A stretch of DNA of 64,000 nucleotides, taken from assembly GCA_016703745.1 (NCBI GenBank), contig JADJBK010000006.1:620001-684000 (forward strand), in the 5' to 3' direction. The notes below the pieces were generated by a model that saw only the letters and a program-made list of their open reading frames with translations, did no database searches and was not told where the DNA came from. The DNA is from Nitrosomonas sp. (GTDB taxonomy: Bacteria > Pseudomonadota > Gammaproteobacteria > Burkholderiales > Nitrosomonadaceae). Shown here piece by piece: positions 27,631 to 36,579 of this stretch. Both the position numbers and the translations under genes were made by a program. Positions within the stretch are counted from its first letter, which is position 1, and every line of letters begins with the position of its first letter.

Positions 27631-27975
27631 TGAATCACCCCGGTTTTTCCAGAGATAAAATGATTGGGGAGGAGGATATGAAAAATCAAATCAGTTATTC
27701 ACTGGAAGTCCGGGAGCGAGCACTAAGATTGGTATTCGAGCAGCAAAAAGAGCATGAATCGCAATTCGCCATACGGAACGCTTGATACAGGCCAATATGG
27801 ATGCTTCTGCTGACAGTGTTGGCGATTCTTATGACAATGCACTCGCCGATTGTTGGAACTGATTGGAAATATTCCGCCGGCAGAATTTGAAATGGCATAT
27901 TATCGCCAACCAAGAGAGTCAGCCGATGCGGTTTGACTCAAGGCAAACCGACAGACTCCTGGAGTTTCAAAACTA
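27631..27975 (+). mobile_element. Decayed IS3-family element
   Basis: The left end TGAATCACCCCGG (27631) resembles the ends of IS3-family elements that begin TGAACCGCCCCGG. It is followed by GGAGG and an orfA start, two separate pieces of orfB, and the typical 3' zone AGACTCCTGGAG. The outermost right end appears lost just before the flippase start at 27979. About 345 bp remain of an element normally near 1.2-1.3 kb, so several internal deletions must have occurred. It cannot move on its own. Confidence 0.8.
27678..27930 (+). pseudogene. IS3-family transposase remnants (orfA start, orfB pieces)
   Basis: The ATG at 27678 begins MKNQISYSLEVRERALRLVF, an IS3 OrfA N-terminus, which ends at a stop after 35 codons. 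Next comes SVGDSYDNALAD, the OrfB catalytic-core stretch usually followed by ETINGLYK but stopped here, and then IGNIPPAEFEMAYYRQ, the OrfB C-terminus. The pieces sit in different frames and most of both genes is missing. Confidence 0.82.
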
Positions 27976-27978
27976 TTA

Positions 27979-29415
27979 ATGGCAATACGTGAACAGGCAA
28001 TCAGCGGTCTGAAATGGACAGCAGCCGGAAAATTTGGCGCACAAATTATCACTTGGGCAATTACGCTGATCGTCATACGATTATTGACACCAGAAGACTA
28101 CGGCCTGCTGGCCATGGCAACGGTCTTTATCGCTTTTATGCTGATGCTGTCTGAAGCAGGGCTTGCACCGGCCCTGATACAGCAACAAAACCTGGATGAA
28201 GGATCATTACGCAGCGTTTTTGCAATTGTCATTATTATCAACCTGAGTCTGCTGGCGTTACTCAATTTGCTGGCACCTGTTATTGCAGCTTTTTTTGAAG
28301 AAGAACGGCTTGTCTTGATTCTGCGGATCATGTCATTGCAGTTTTTACTGTCCATATTCGGTACCCTGCCTTCTGTTCATATGTATCGCGAATTGAAATT
28401 TAAACATCTTTCGCTAATCCATCTTGTAGCCACAATCTCCGGTAGTGTATTGACTCTGGTACTGGCATTCGCGCAATTTGGTGTTTGGGCGCTTGTTTTT
28501 GGTAATCTGCTTATCAGTCTTTGTAATGTTGCCGCATTGAATATCATCGCGCCATTTTATCTGCGCCCCAGATTTTCACTGGTGGGTATGCGCAGCTTGC
28601 TGGCGTTCGGGGGAAATGTTACCGCATCCCGTTTGCTTTGGTTCTTTTTCACCCAGATCGATGTCATTATCGTTGGCAAAATGCTGGGCAAGGAAATGCT
28701 CGGCTTTTACTCCGTCTCAATGCAGCTTGCTTCCATGCCTGTCCAGCGGGTCTCCGCAATTGTCAACCAGGTGGCCTTTCCTGTTTTCTCGAAAATACAG
28801 CATGATCACCAGCAGTTTCGCAATGTTGTGTTGAAGGCGATACGTGTATTGAGCCTGGTCGCTTTTCCCATTCTGTGGGGCATCTCCAGTGTCGCCGACG
28901 AACTAGTGTTACTCGTTCTTGGTGAAAAATGGAAGGCAGCCGTATTACCGTTAAAGCTATTGGCGCTAATGATGCCATTTCGCATGGTAGCGAACTTTAT
29001 TCCAACTGCCACCGATGCGCTGGGTCGGCCTGATATTGCTCTTAAAAATGTCATCCTTGCTTCCGCTGTTATGCCGATCAGCTTTATTGTTGGAAGTGAA
29101 TGGGGGCTTACCGGAGTGGTGCTGGCATGGGTAACAGTTTACCCGGTTGTTCTTTTTATTAATATTCAGCGCATGATGAGCGCCATCGGGCTTGGATTGC
29201 AGAATTTTATCCATGCTATTTTCCCGGCAGCCAGTTTGGCGGTTGCAATGTATCTGGCAGTATGGATAACAGGCTTGGCCCTGGGAGACGACATCAATCA
29301 GACGATTAAGCTTTCTATCATGGTTGTAACAGGCATGCTGGTCTACGGAAGTTTGACTTTATTGTTTAACCATCGCACCTATCAAGAGGCAGCCAGCCTT
29401 CTTTGGAAGAAATAG
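27979..29415 (+). CDS. Polysaccharide flippase (Wzx/MOP family)
   Basis: A 478-residue membrane protein with 12-14 hydrophobic helices, of the polysaccharide-transporter (WzxC-like) group that flips lipid-linked sugars across the inner membrane. Typical segments are SGLKWTAAGKFGAQIITW, RLLTPEDYGLLAMATVF, the early amphipathic SEAGLAPALIQQQNLDEG, and FTQIDVIIVGKMLGKEMLGFYSV. The ATG at 27979 lies just after the IS3 remnant with no good ribosome site; GGAG is 14 bases away, so expression may have been altered by the insertion. It opens the exopolysaccharide group. Confidence 0.88.
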   Translation: MAIREQAISGLKWTAAGKFGAQIITWAITLIVIRLLTPEDYGLLAMATVFIAFMLMLSEAGLAPALIQQQNLDEGSLRSVFAIVIIINLSLLALLNLLAPVIAAFFEEERLVLILRIMSLQFLLSIFGTLPSVHMYRELKFKHLSLIHLVATISGSVLTLVLAFAQFGVWALVFGNLLISLCNVAALNIIAPFYLRPRFSLVGMRSLLAFGGNVTASRLLWFFFTQIDVIIVGKMLGKEMLGFYSVSMQLASMPVQRVSAIVNQVAFPVFSKIQHDHQQFRNVVLKAIRVLSLVAFPILWGISSVADELVLLVLGEKWKAAVLPLKLLALMMPFRMVANFIPTATDALGRPDIALKNVILASAVMPISFIVGSEWGLTGVVLAWVTVYPVVLFINIQRMMSAIGLGLQNFIHAIFPAASLAVAMYLAVWITGLALGDDINQTIKLSIMVVTGMLVYGSLTLLFNHRTYQEAASLLWKK

Positions 29416-29670
29416 TCAGATCGCAGTTTTTCTCTTTAGAGCTATCTGATACAAAACGCTACCCACGCCAGCGGCGGTCATTGCTTAATAGGCTGATAAG
29501 AGAATTGGATTGCCCCTTCTGTTTTTAACATACCTTGAATCCGAAAGTTATAGAATCATAATTATTTCACCATTCCCAGGTTGATAAAATAATCTTTTGC
29601 TGTCTTTATATCTATCGGACATATCGGTAAATTTGAATCCATCTGTTGTTTCTGATCAGGAGAATATCCC

Positions 29671-30924
29671 TTGAGGGATCTGCTTGTAGCTGCAATTGTC
29701 TTTGGTACTTTGCCATTGGTATTCACTCGCCCCCACCTTGGCATTTTTCTATGGTCATGGATTGGTTATATGGCTCCGCATCGACTTGGATGGGGATTTG
29801 CATTTTATTTTCCTTTCGCGCAAATCATTGGGATTGTCACCCTTCTTTCAATTATTTTTTCCAGAGAGAAATTACATTTTTTCTGGGCACCTATGATGGG
29901 ATGGCTTCTTTTCTTCAACGTGTGGATGCTTATTACGACAATTTTTTCATTGCAGCCGGAAGATTCATGGACGCAACTGGAAAAAGTCATCAAGATTCAG
30001 CTAGTTATTTTTTTGTCTTTCTGGATAATCAATGATTTCAAAAAAATACATACGCTTGTATGGGTAATTGTAGTTTCCATAGGGTTTTATGGTGTAAAAG
30101 GGGGCGTTTTTACACTTATAGGTGGAGGTGGAACTCATGTTCTGGGTCCGCGTGGCGGGTTCATAGCAGGTAACACCGAAATTGGTCTGGCACTGGTAAT
30201 GGTACTGCCATTGGTCTGGTATTTATACCTCAATACCCGGCAATTATGGATACGTATTGGGCTCTTGGCGTCCATGTTTTTAATTCCCGCTGGAATTCTG
30301 GGAACGCAGTCACGGGGCGCGCTTCTGGCTATCGTAGCGTGTGTTTTTTTCTTATGGCTGAAAAGCAGTAAAAAGGGGTTATTAATTATCGCCATTATCG
30401 CTGCTGCCCCATTTTTATACTCATTCATGCCGCAGTCCTGGCATGATCGCATGAGTACAATTCAGACATATGAAGAAGATGCTTCGGCGCAGGGACGCTT
30501 GCAGGCATGGGAATTTGCATATCATTTGGCAGTCGCGCGACCTCTGGGCGGTGGGTTTGAAAGTTTCCATGCAGATAATTACGAGCGCTTTGCACCAGGC
30601 TTAGTCGCGGCTGGCACGGGGAAATACCATGATGTGCACAGTATTTATTTTGAAGTACTTGGTGAGCATGGATTTATCGGGTTGGGAATTTTTCTGACTT
30701 TATTTTTTCTCGCATGGAGAGAATCCAATAAAATTATTGCACTGACAAAATATTCACCAGAAAATAAATGGGCGCGTGATCTGGCATCGATGCTACAGGT
30801 CTCAATGGTAGGTTATATGGTAGGCGGTGCGTTTCTTGGCCTCGCTTATTTTGATCTCCCTTACCACCTGATGGTATTAACCGTTGTGACGTTAAGAATC
30901 GTCACCCTGCAAAGTAAGGCATGA
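29671..30924 (+). CDS. O-glycosylation ligase, exosortase A-associated type (Wzy/WaaL fold)
   Basis: A 417-residue polytopic membrane protein of the O-antigen ligase/polymerase superfamily. It matches the exosortase-A-associated ligase type: LVFTRPHLGIFLWSWIGYMAPHR at the N-terminus, GPRGGFIAGNTEIGLALVM in the middle, the periplasmic loop with DASAQGRLQAWEFAYHLA, and YHDVHSIYFEVLGEHGFIGL near the C-terminal helices. The start is TTG at 29671, set by AGGAG nine bases upstream; no in-frame ATG fits the family start RDLLVAAIVFG. The 255 bp before it hold nothing I recognise. It probably joins or polymerises an exported glycan. Confidence 0.88.
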   Translation: MRDLLVAAIVFGTLPLVFTRPHLGIFLWSWIGYMAPHRLGWGFAFYFPFAQIIGIVTLLSIIFSREKLHFFWAPMMGWLLFFNVWMLITTIFSLQPEDSWTQLEKVIKIQLVIFLSFWIINDFKKIHTLVWVIVVSIGFYGVKGGVFTLIGGGGTHVLGPRGGFIAGNTEIGLALVMVLPLVWYLYLNTRQLWIRIGLLASMFLIPAGILGTQSRGALLAIVACVFFLWLKSSKKGLLIIAIIAAAPFLYSFMPQSWHDRMSTIQTYEEDASAQGRLQAWEFAYHLAVARPLGGGFESFHADNYERFAPGLVAAGTGKYHDVHSIYFEVLGEHGFIGLGIFLTLFFLAWRESNKIIALTKYSPENKWARDLASMLQVSMVGYMVGGAFLGLAYFDLPYHLMVLTVVTLRIVTLQSKA

Positions 30925-30955
30925 GTTAATTTCCAAAATTAGAAGGATATCCATA

Positions 30956-32713
30956 ATGACATTTTTCGCAGGTATTTATGCGCGCCAGGCTGATACTTCC
31001 ATTCCAGTTGCTTTTGTTGATGAGCTTCGAGCTGCGTTATCCCGCCACCCTGATGATAGGAATTCCCGGATAGAGTTTATCGATAACAGAGTATTCCTCG
31101 CCAAGATTGATATCGGCGCGCTGGGGGAACCAGGGCATGTTACTGAAGATAATATAACTGCTTTCCTGGTGGGCGATCCACTATTACAGCCTGGATCGGC
31201 ATCACCAGGTTCACGCCAGTCAAGCTTGCAAAAACTGGCAACTGACCTGGTGAATGGCCAGCAAGAGTCACTCCGGGCATGTCGTGGAACCTATTGTGCC
31301 GTAGCCTACGAACGCACTCAACAAAAGCTTTATCTGGTGGTTGATAAACTGGGTGTCAGGCCCTTGTATTGCTGGGTTTCACCAGACTACATTGTTTTTT
31401 CTACCGCCCTGCGGATACTGGAGACGGTATCATTCTGCAAACGATCCCTAAATTTACAAGGAATTGCAGAGATCGCATGTTTTGGCTATCCCCTCGCTGA
31501 CCGTTCACCCTACGAAAACCTGTATACCCTTTATGCAGGAGAAATAACATCCTGTGACACGCATAATCTCAGCCGAGAAAGGTATTGGCACTGGGATAAC
31601 CTGCCTGAATCCTCTTTACCGAAAAAAGTATCTGATAAGGAATTTCCGGAAACACTTTATCGGATATTTCTGGATGCGGTCAAAATTCGCCTGCGAGAAC
31701 AAAACGTAGTTGCCGCATTTTTGAGCGGTGGGCTGGATTCCCGCGCAGAAGTTGCCGCACTGAAAGCTTGTGGTGCTGATGTGTATGCGGCAAATTTTCG
31801 CTTACCCGGTAGTCAGGATTACGTCTTCAGTGAGATGGCTGCGCAGAAAATGTCTCTGGCAGATTTCTCCCATATTAATTTTCGTCCGCTGGTTGAAGGA
31901 GATCCCTATGGTAAAACCGCCGTTCAGGAGTGGTTGAGGTCGAAGCTATTTCTTGAAAAGCATCCACAACGGCCAAATGTTGTCTGGACCGGTGATGGCG
32001 GCAGCGTTGGTCTGGGGCACGTTTATCTTAATGCTGACATTATCCAAATGACCCGCGAAGGAAATATAAAAAAAGCAGCCGATATTTTCATGAGTTATAA
32101 CAGTTTGGGGATTGCACCCCGTTTACTGAAATCAGGAATTGCTGAGCTTCTTGCTGATTCGCTCGAAAAAGGGTTGATTGCAGAATTAAACTCATATCAC
32201 CCCAGTGATGCAGGCCGCCTTTTTTATCTATTTTGCTTGCTTAATGATCAACGGCGCCACATGTTCAATCATTTTGAGAATATGGACCTGGCGCGCATCG
32301 AGTTTGAAATGCCATTTTTTGATGCGGAATTCATTGCCGGTATCGTCAGCCATCCCATAGATACCTTTTTGTATCATCATTTTTATTTGGAATGGCTTAA
32401 ATATTTTCCACCCCAATTGGGCGTACTGGACATTCCCTGGCAGGCATATCCGAATCATGCGCCCTGCCCGTTACCGCAACCAGAAAATACCGCTTATCAA
32501 TGGGATGAATTATCTCCCAAGGAACTCAAAGAAAAACGCTCACTTATCAGCCAAAAGGCTGGGCTTCTTATCAGCGACGCCGATTTCTCCAAAAAATATC
32601 TGAACAGATTTTATTTCACTCTTTTCAGGTTGATGAGTTTCGGAAAAATCGACCGCTCTTATCTCCTGCAACCACCTTCCGTACTTTATCGTTTCTGGAA
32701 AAAAACTAATTAA
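30956..32713 (+). CDS. Asparagine synthase-like protein without glutaminase cysteine
   Basis: A 585-residue protein with an Ntn-type N-terminal half (about 1-220, with RACRGTYCAVAYERTQQKLYLVVDKLGVRPLYCW) and an asparagine-synthase ATP-pyrophosphatase half whose PP-loop is FLSGGLDSRAEVAAL (about 250). Working AsnB begins Met-Cys; this one begins MTFFAGIY, so the glutamine-hydrolysing nucleophile is absent. SGGLDSR in place of SGGLDSS is also unusual. Such proteins occur in exopolysaccharide loci, where they may modify sugars or use free ammonia. Here it follows the ligase by 31 bp, with AGAAGGA before the ATG. The actual reaction is unknown. Confidence 0.85.
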   Translation: MTFFAGIYARQADTSIPVAFVDELRAALSRHPDDRNSRIEFIDNRVFLAKIDIGALGEPGHVTEDNITAFLVGDPLLQPGSASPGSRQSSLQKLATDLVNGQQESLRACRGTYCAVAYERTQQKLYLVVDKLGVRPLYCWVSPDYIVFSTALRILETVSFCKRSLNLQGIAEIACFGYPLADRSPYENLYTLYAGEITSCDTHNLSRERYWHWDNLPESSLPKKVSDKEFPETLYRIFLDAVKIRLREQNVVAAFLSGGLDSRAEVAALKACGADVYAANFRLPGSQDYVFSEMAAQKMSLADFSHINFRPLVEGDPYGKTAVQEWLRSKLFLEKHPQRPNVVWTGDGGSVGLGHVYLNADIIQMTREGNIKKAADIFMSYNSLGIAPRLLKSGIAELLADSLEKGLIAELNSYHPSDAGRLFYLFCLLNDQRRHMFNHFENMDLARIEFEMPFFDAEFIAGIVSHPIDTFLYHHFYLEWLKYFPPQLGVLDIPWQAYPNHAPCPLPQPENTAYQWDELSPKELKEKRSLISQKAGLLISDADFSKKYLNRFYFTLFRLMSFGKIDRSYLLQPPSVLYRFWKKTN

Positions 32714-32793
32714 CTAATTGAATTTAAGAGGGTAGTACTCATACGCATGCACCCGTTTAGACAACGGTGAGTAGCGGATTTACACTCCCATAT

Positions 32794-33720
32794 TCACCGG
32801 TTAACTTGCGCTAAAATTTTCATTAAATACTGGCCATAGCCATTCTTGGCCAGTGGCTGTGCGAGTTCTTGCAGCTGTGCCGTATCTATCCAGCCATTAC
32901 GATAAGCAATTTCTTCCGGGCAGGCAATCTTAAGTCCTTGCCGGTGTTCAATGGTCGCGACGAACTGGCTGGCATCAAGCAGGGATTCATGGGTGCCGGT
33001 ATCCAGCCATGCATAGCCCCTTCCCATGATTTCCACGTTGAGTTTCTCTCTTTCGAGATATAGCCGGTTCAGGTCAGTAATTTCCAGTTCATTACGCGCC
33101 GAGGGCTTGAGTGTACTGGCTAGATCAACCACTTGATGATCATAAAAATATAACCCTGTCACTGCATAATTTGATTTTGGTTGTTTAGGTTTTTCTGCCA
33201 GATCAATTGCTTTACCGGCAGAGTCAAATTCCACCACGCCATAGCGTTCAGGGTCATGTACATGGTAGGCAAACACGCTGGCACCCTGTGTGCGCTGCAT
33301 AGCATTCTTCAGCAGATGCTCAAAATCATGCCCATAGAAAATGTTGTCTCCAAGAATGAGTGCGCTTGAGTCATTTCCGATGAAAGGTGCGCCAATGATA
33401 AACGCCTGCGCCAAGCCATCCGGTGAGGGTTGCACGGCATAGGATAGATTTATTCCCCATTGCTCCCCTCCTCTTAGTAAATTGGCAAATCGTGGCGTAT
33501 CCTCAGGTGTCGAAATAATCAGAATATCGCGAATGCCTGCGAGCATGAGCGTACTCAATGGGTAATACACCATTGGTTTATCGAACACGGGTAATAACTG
33601 TTTGGAAACTACCTGCGTAACCGGATAAAGGCGTGTGCCGCTCCCTCCCGCAAGAATGATCCCCTTGCGGCGAATATAACTGTTCTGCGGATTTTGTACT
33701 GCTACAGAAATAACTGTCAT
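32794..33720 (-). CDS. rmlA: Glucose-1-phosphate thymidylyltransferase
   Basis: A 308-residue nucleotidyltransferase that makes dTDP-glucose from glucose-1-phosphate and dTTP, the entry to dTDP-rhamnose. It has GIILAGGSGTRLYPVTQVVSKQLLPVFDKPMVYYPLS, SYAVQPSPDGLAQAFIIG, the LGDNIFYG metal site, and VEIMGRGYAWLDTGTHESLLDA, all typical. The start at 33720 adds about 17 residues before the family core (RRKGIILAGG), and no later ATG is available in that stretch. It is convergent with the asparagine-synthase-like gene. No rmlB, C or D lies nearby. Confidence 0.96.
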   Translation of the reverse strand: MTVISVAVQNPQNSYIRRKGIILAGGSGTRLYPVTQVVSKQLLPVFDKPMVYYPLSTLMLAGIRDILIISTPEDTPRFANLLRGGEQWGINLSYAVQPSPDGLAQAFIIGAPFIGNDSSALILGDNIFYGHDFEHLLKNAMQRTQGASVFAYHVHDPERYGVVEFDSAGKAIDLAEKPKQPKSNYAVTGLYFYDHQVVDLASTLKPSARNELEITDLNRLYLEREKLNVEIMGRGYAWLDTGTHESLLDASQFVATIEHRQGLKIACPEEIAYRNGWIDTAQLQELAQPLAKNGYGQYLMKILAQVNR

Positions 33721-33927
33721 TGGTACCCCATGATAACCAACTCAGGAAACTGTCCTGGAATAAACGGATTCACTGCAGACTAATCTGTTGCCAGATTTCC
33801 ATATCCTGATTGTTAAACAGTCAGATGATCAAAAAATCCGGCTCAGCCAGCTTCAGCCTCGCTACAATCGCTATTCCCGGATAGCCTCCAACAAAGAATA
33901 CTTGCCTTAGAAAATTTTTTACGTGTC

Positions 33928-35625
33928 ATGACAGACAAATTTTTGCCCACCAAAACTGCTTTTTATTCAACTTTGCTGCAATGGCTCAAGGAATCTGATA
34001 TTCCTTGCTGGCAAACCCTGTTGATTATACTTCTCAGCGCCGGGATCACCGCAGCTACTATTGTCGCAATGCCACTAGTCATTGGACAGCTATTCACCCA
34101 TGCGCTTCCAGAGGGTAACCGTCTACTTTTACAGGAATTACCACTGCTAATGGCGACATTGCTATTGGCTGCCAGTGCATCCAATCTAGCAAACAATTAT
34201 ACGTTGCAACGTCTGAGAGGGCAGCTTGCCTTGCACTTACACGGTAAACTGTTAGCGCGCTCCATGAGTGACATGTCCGATCATTCTGGTATCTCCAGCG
34301 AAACGATCACGTCGCGCCATTTCACGGCAGCTAATAATTTACTCGATTACCTTAGTCGCCTGGTTAACATTCTGTCGAGAGATTTACTGGTTGTCATCGG
34401 GCTCACAACCGTTTTGTTGTTTCTGAACCAGGAACTGGCGCTGCTATCCATGGCGGCACTAACTGTCGTCCTGCTGACCTGGCCATTACCTGGCACAGAC
34501 ACCGGATGTCAGGTGACGGCCGATGTGATGGAAGCCAATGTTGTCGAATCCATTCGAAATGCAATCGCACATCGCCACCTGATTCAGCTTGACCATGGCA
34601 GTATGCAGGAAATCCTGACTATTCATTATACGCTTGACCAACAACACCGGGCTTCGCTAAAACAGATGGGACGCGCCGTCTTGACCAGTATGTTGATGCG
34701 GTTATTCCTGGTCAGTCTGATGACAATGCTGCTCTATTACGCGCTACAGCAGATCGTAATTGGCAAACTGGCACCAGGTGAAATGGTCACCTTCGTTTCC
34801 GCCTTGCTGATACTGATCTTGCCTTTAAAACGACTACTGACAATCAAATGCCTGCTGAAAAATAACGGTATACCTTTTCTCTCCATTGCTGCGCTAATCG
34901 ATGCGCCACATCTGCTCGAAGAATCGCCGCCTCCTGAATCAACAACCTGCCGTAACGCACACACAGACCCTATCAGACGACTCCACGGAACCGTGTGTTT
35001 TGAGAACGTTCGTTTCTACTGTGATGCTAACCGCACGCAATTATCTTCCCGCCTCAATTTTCTGGTCAAACCCGAAGAACGGCTTGCCATCACCGATATT
35101 ACCCCCTGCTCGGCACGGACTCTCTGCATGATGATTTCTGGCTTCACCTTGCCGACGACAGGCCGGGTCATACTGGATGAACACGACGCCGGTCATATTG
35201 ATCCAGCCATACGCCAGATAAATATCGCGTGGCTATCTCCGGACAGGAAGCTGTTAAGTGACACGGTCGCAGCCAATATTGCATACGGCATAAAACGTTG
35301 CAGCACGGAAACAGAGATTACTCGCGCTGCACATGCCAGCCATTCCACTGAATTTATTAGAGAACTTCCGCGCGGGCATAAAACCAGACTGGGCCCACAA
35401 AGTATTGGCATGCTGACAGATAGTCAACGACAGCGGCTGCTGATCGCTCGCGTACTATTGAAAGACCCGGCGATTGTCATCATTGATGAAAGCATCGCCC
35501 AATTTAATCTGGATGATCCACTATTGCAACAAGCACTGCTCACATTAACCAGTAAGCGTACTACCCTGATTCTATCTACCCAGCCTGCCTTGCTCAATCT
35601 GGCTCAACGCCATATTACGCTATAA
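33928..35625 (+). CDS. MsbA-like ABC exporter with degenerate ATPase domain
   Basis: A 565-residue half-transporter. Residues about 25-310 form a six-helix ABC exporter membrane domain. The C-terminal part aligns with an MsbA-type nucleotide-binding domain but has lost key sites: the Walker A position reads ITDITPCSARTLCMM, with no GxxGxGK[ST], and the signature is LTDSQRQRLLIARVLLKDPA, where LSGGQ is expected. The Walker B IVIIDES survives. A single open frame of normal length argues against a recent pseudogene. It may be a non-catalytic partner, a structural leftover, or a slowly decaying gene. No second ABC gene is adjacent. Confidence 0.85.
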   Translation: MTDKFLPTKTAFYSTLLQWLKESDIPCWQTLLIILLSAGITAATIVAMPLVIGQLFTHALPEGNRLLLQELPLLMATLLLAASASNLANNYTLQRLRGQLALHLHGKLLARSMSDMSDHSGISSETITSRHFTAANNLLDYLSRLVNILSRDLLVVIGLTTVLLFLNQELALLSMAALTVVLLTWPLPGTDTGCQVTADVMEANVVESIRNAIAHRHLIQLDHGSMQEILTIHYTLDQQHRASLKQMGRAVLTSMLMRLFLVSLMTMLLYYALQQIVIGKLAPGEMVTFVSALLILILPLKRLLTIKCLLKNNGIPFLSIAALIDAPHLLEESPPPESTTCRNAHTDPIRRLHGTVCFENVRFYCDANRTQLSSRLNFLVKPEERLAITDITPCSARTLCMMISGFTLPTTGRVILDEHDAGHIDPAIRQINIAWLSPDRKLLSDTVAANIAYGIKRCSTETEITRAAHASHSTEFIRELPRGHKTRLGPQSIGMLTDSQRQRLLIARVLLKDPAIVIIDESIAQFNLDDPLLQQALLTLTSKRTTLILSTQPALLNLAQRHITL

Positions 35626-35737
35626 CCTTTCAGCAACCCTTTCCCGGAAATTTCACTTCATTTCTCGATTGTTGCCAGCGGGCGGGCAGTCGAGACCAGC
35701 ACATGCTCCCTTAATTCGCCTGGCGATTCTTCATCAA

Positions 35738-35782
35738 ATGACATCGAGCTGTCATGGAAATGAAATATTTGGCTTGTAGTAT
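35738..35782 (+). promoter_or_regulatory. Pho-box-like repeats and -10 upstream of the TonB2 operon
   Basis: Three 7-bp units at 11-bp spacing: ATGACAT (35738), CTGTCAT (35749, perfect PhoB half-site) and ATGAAAT (35760). Ten bases after the last unit is TAGTAT (35777-35782), a -10 at the distance seen in PhoB-activated promoters, where the box replaces the -35. The first DUF3450 codon follows 27 bp downstream. The outer units are imperfect (5/7 and 4/7), so this is a candidate. Confidence 0.5.
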
Positions 35783-35808
35783 GCACAAGCATCGTTGATG
35801 AGGGACTT

Positions 35809-36579
35809 ATGCATAACCATTTTTCTAAAAAAATAATGTTGTGGGGTGGATTGGTTTATCTGCTCTTTTCCGTGCCGGTGGCTACGGCCAGTAGTTTGGA
35901 GAATCTAGCCAAATCGCTGGCCAAGGTCCGGGGCGAAGTCGAGACGCTGCAAACGCAACTGGATCTTGAAAAGGAAAAACATGCCAGCAAGATGTCCGCA
36001 CTCAATTCGCAACTGGCGGATTTAAGCGTGGAAGAAAGAAGGCAAAAGATGAGCATCGAGAAATTGCAGCATTCCATTGACAAAATGACCGAGAGTTCAA
36101 AAAAGACGGAGCAATCCAGTGAGAATCTGAAACCCGTTTTGCTGACAGTTCTGAATGATTATAAGCGCCATATTCAGACCGGTTTTCCTTTCAAAATGGA
36201 GGATCGCATCAAGGCCATTGAAGACCTGGAAAATAATATTACCAATCAGCTAGTCGATCCCAATAAGGCGGCCAATCAAGTCTGGTCGTTGATCGAAGAT
36301 GAAATTCGCCTTAGCAAGGAAAATGGAATTTACCAGCAAACCATTCCATTGGGCGGAGAGCGGATCCTGGTTGATATTGCCAAACTGGGAACGGTGTTCC
36401 TGTTCTTTCAAACCCGTGATAGCCAGGTTGGAATGGCTAAAAAAGCAGCGGACGGCGGCTGGAGATTTGAAACAGTCGATAACACGAGTGATGCCGAGCG
36501 CATCAAAAATCTATTCGATTCGTTGAAGAAACAAATACGTCAGGGTTATTTTGAATTACCGAATCCATTAAGAAAATGA
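35809..36579 (+). CDS. DUF3450 periplasmic protein of the TonB2 operon
   Basis: A 256-residue exported protein. The signal peptide is KKIMLWGGLVYLLFSVPVATA. Residues about 28-105 are a long coiled coil (KVRGEVETLQTQLDLEKE and following), and the rest is the globular DUF3450 part with GGERILVDIAKLGTVFLFFQT. Genes of this family stand first in Vibrio-type TonB2 operons ahead of ttpC; the exact role is not known, but a periplasmic partner of the proton-channel complex is likely. Its stop overlaps the next start by 4 bp (ATGA). Confidence 0.88.
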   Translation: MHNHFSKKIMLWGGLVYLLFSVPVATASSLENLAKSLAKVRGEVETLQTQLDLEKEKHASKMSALNSQLADLSVEERRQKMSIEKLQHSIDKMTESSKKTEQSSENLKPVLLTVLNDYKRHIQTGFPFKMEDRIKAIEDLENNITNQLVDPNKAANQVWSLIEDEIRLSKENGIYQQTIPLGGERILVDIAKLGTVFLFFQTRDSQVGMAKKAADGGWRFETVDNTSDAERIKNLFDSLKKQIRQGYFELPNPLRK

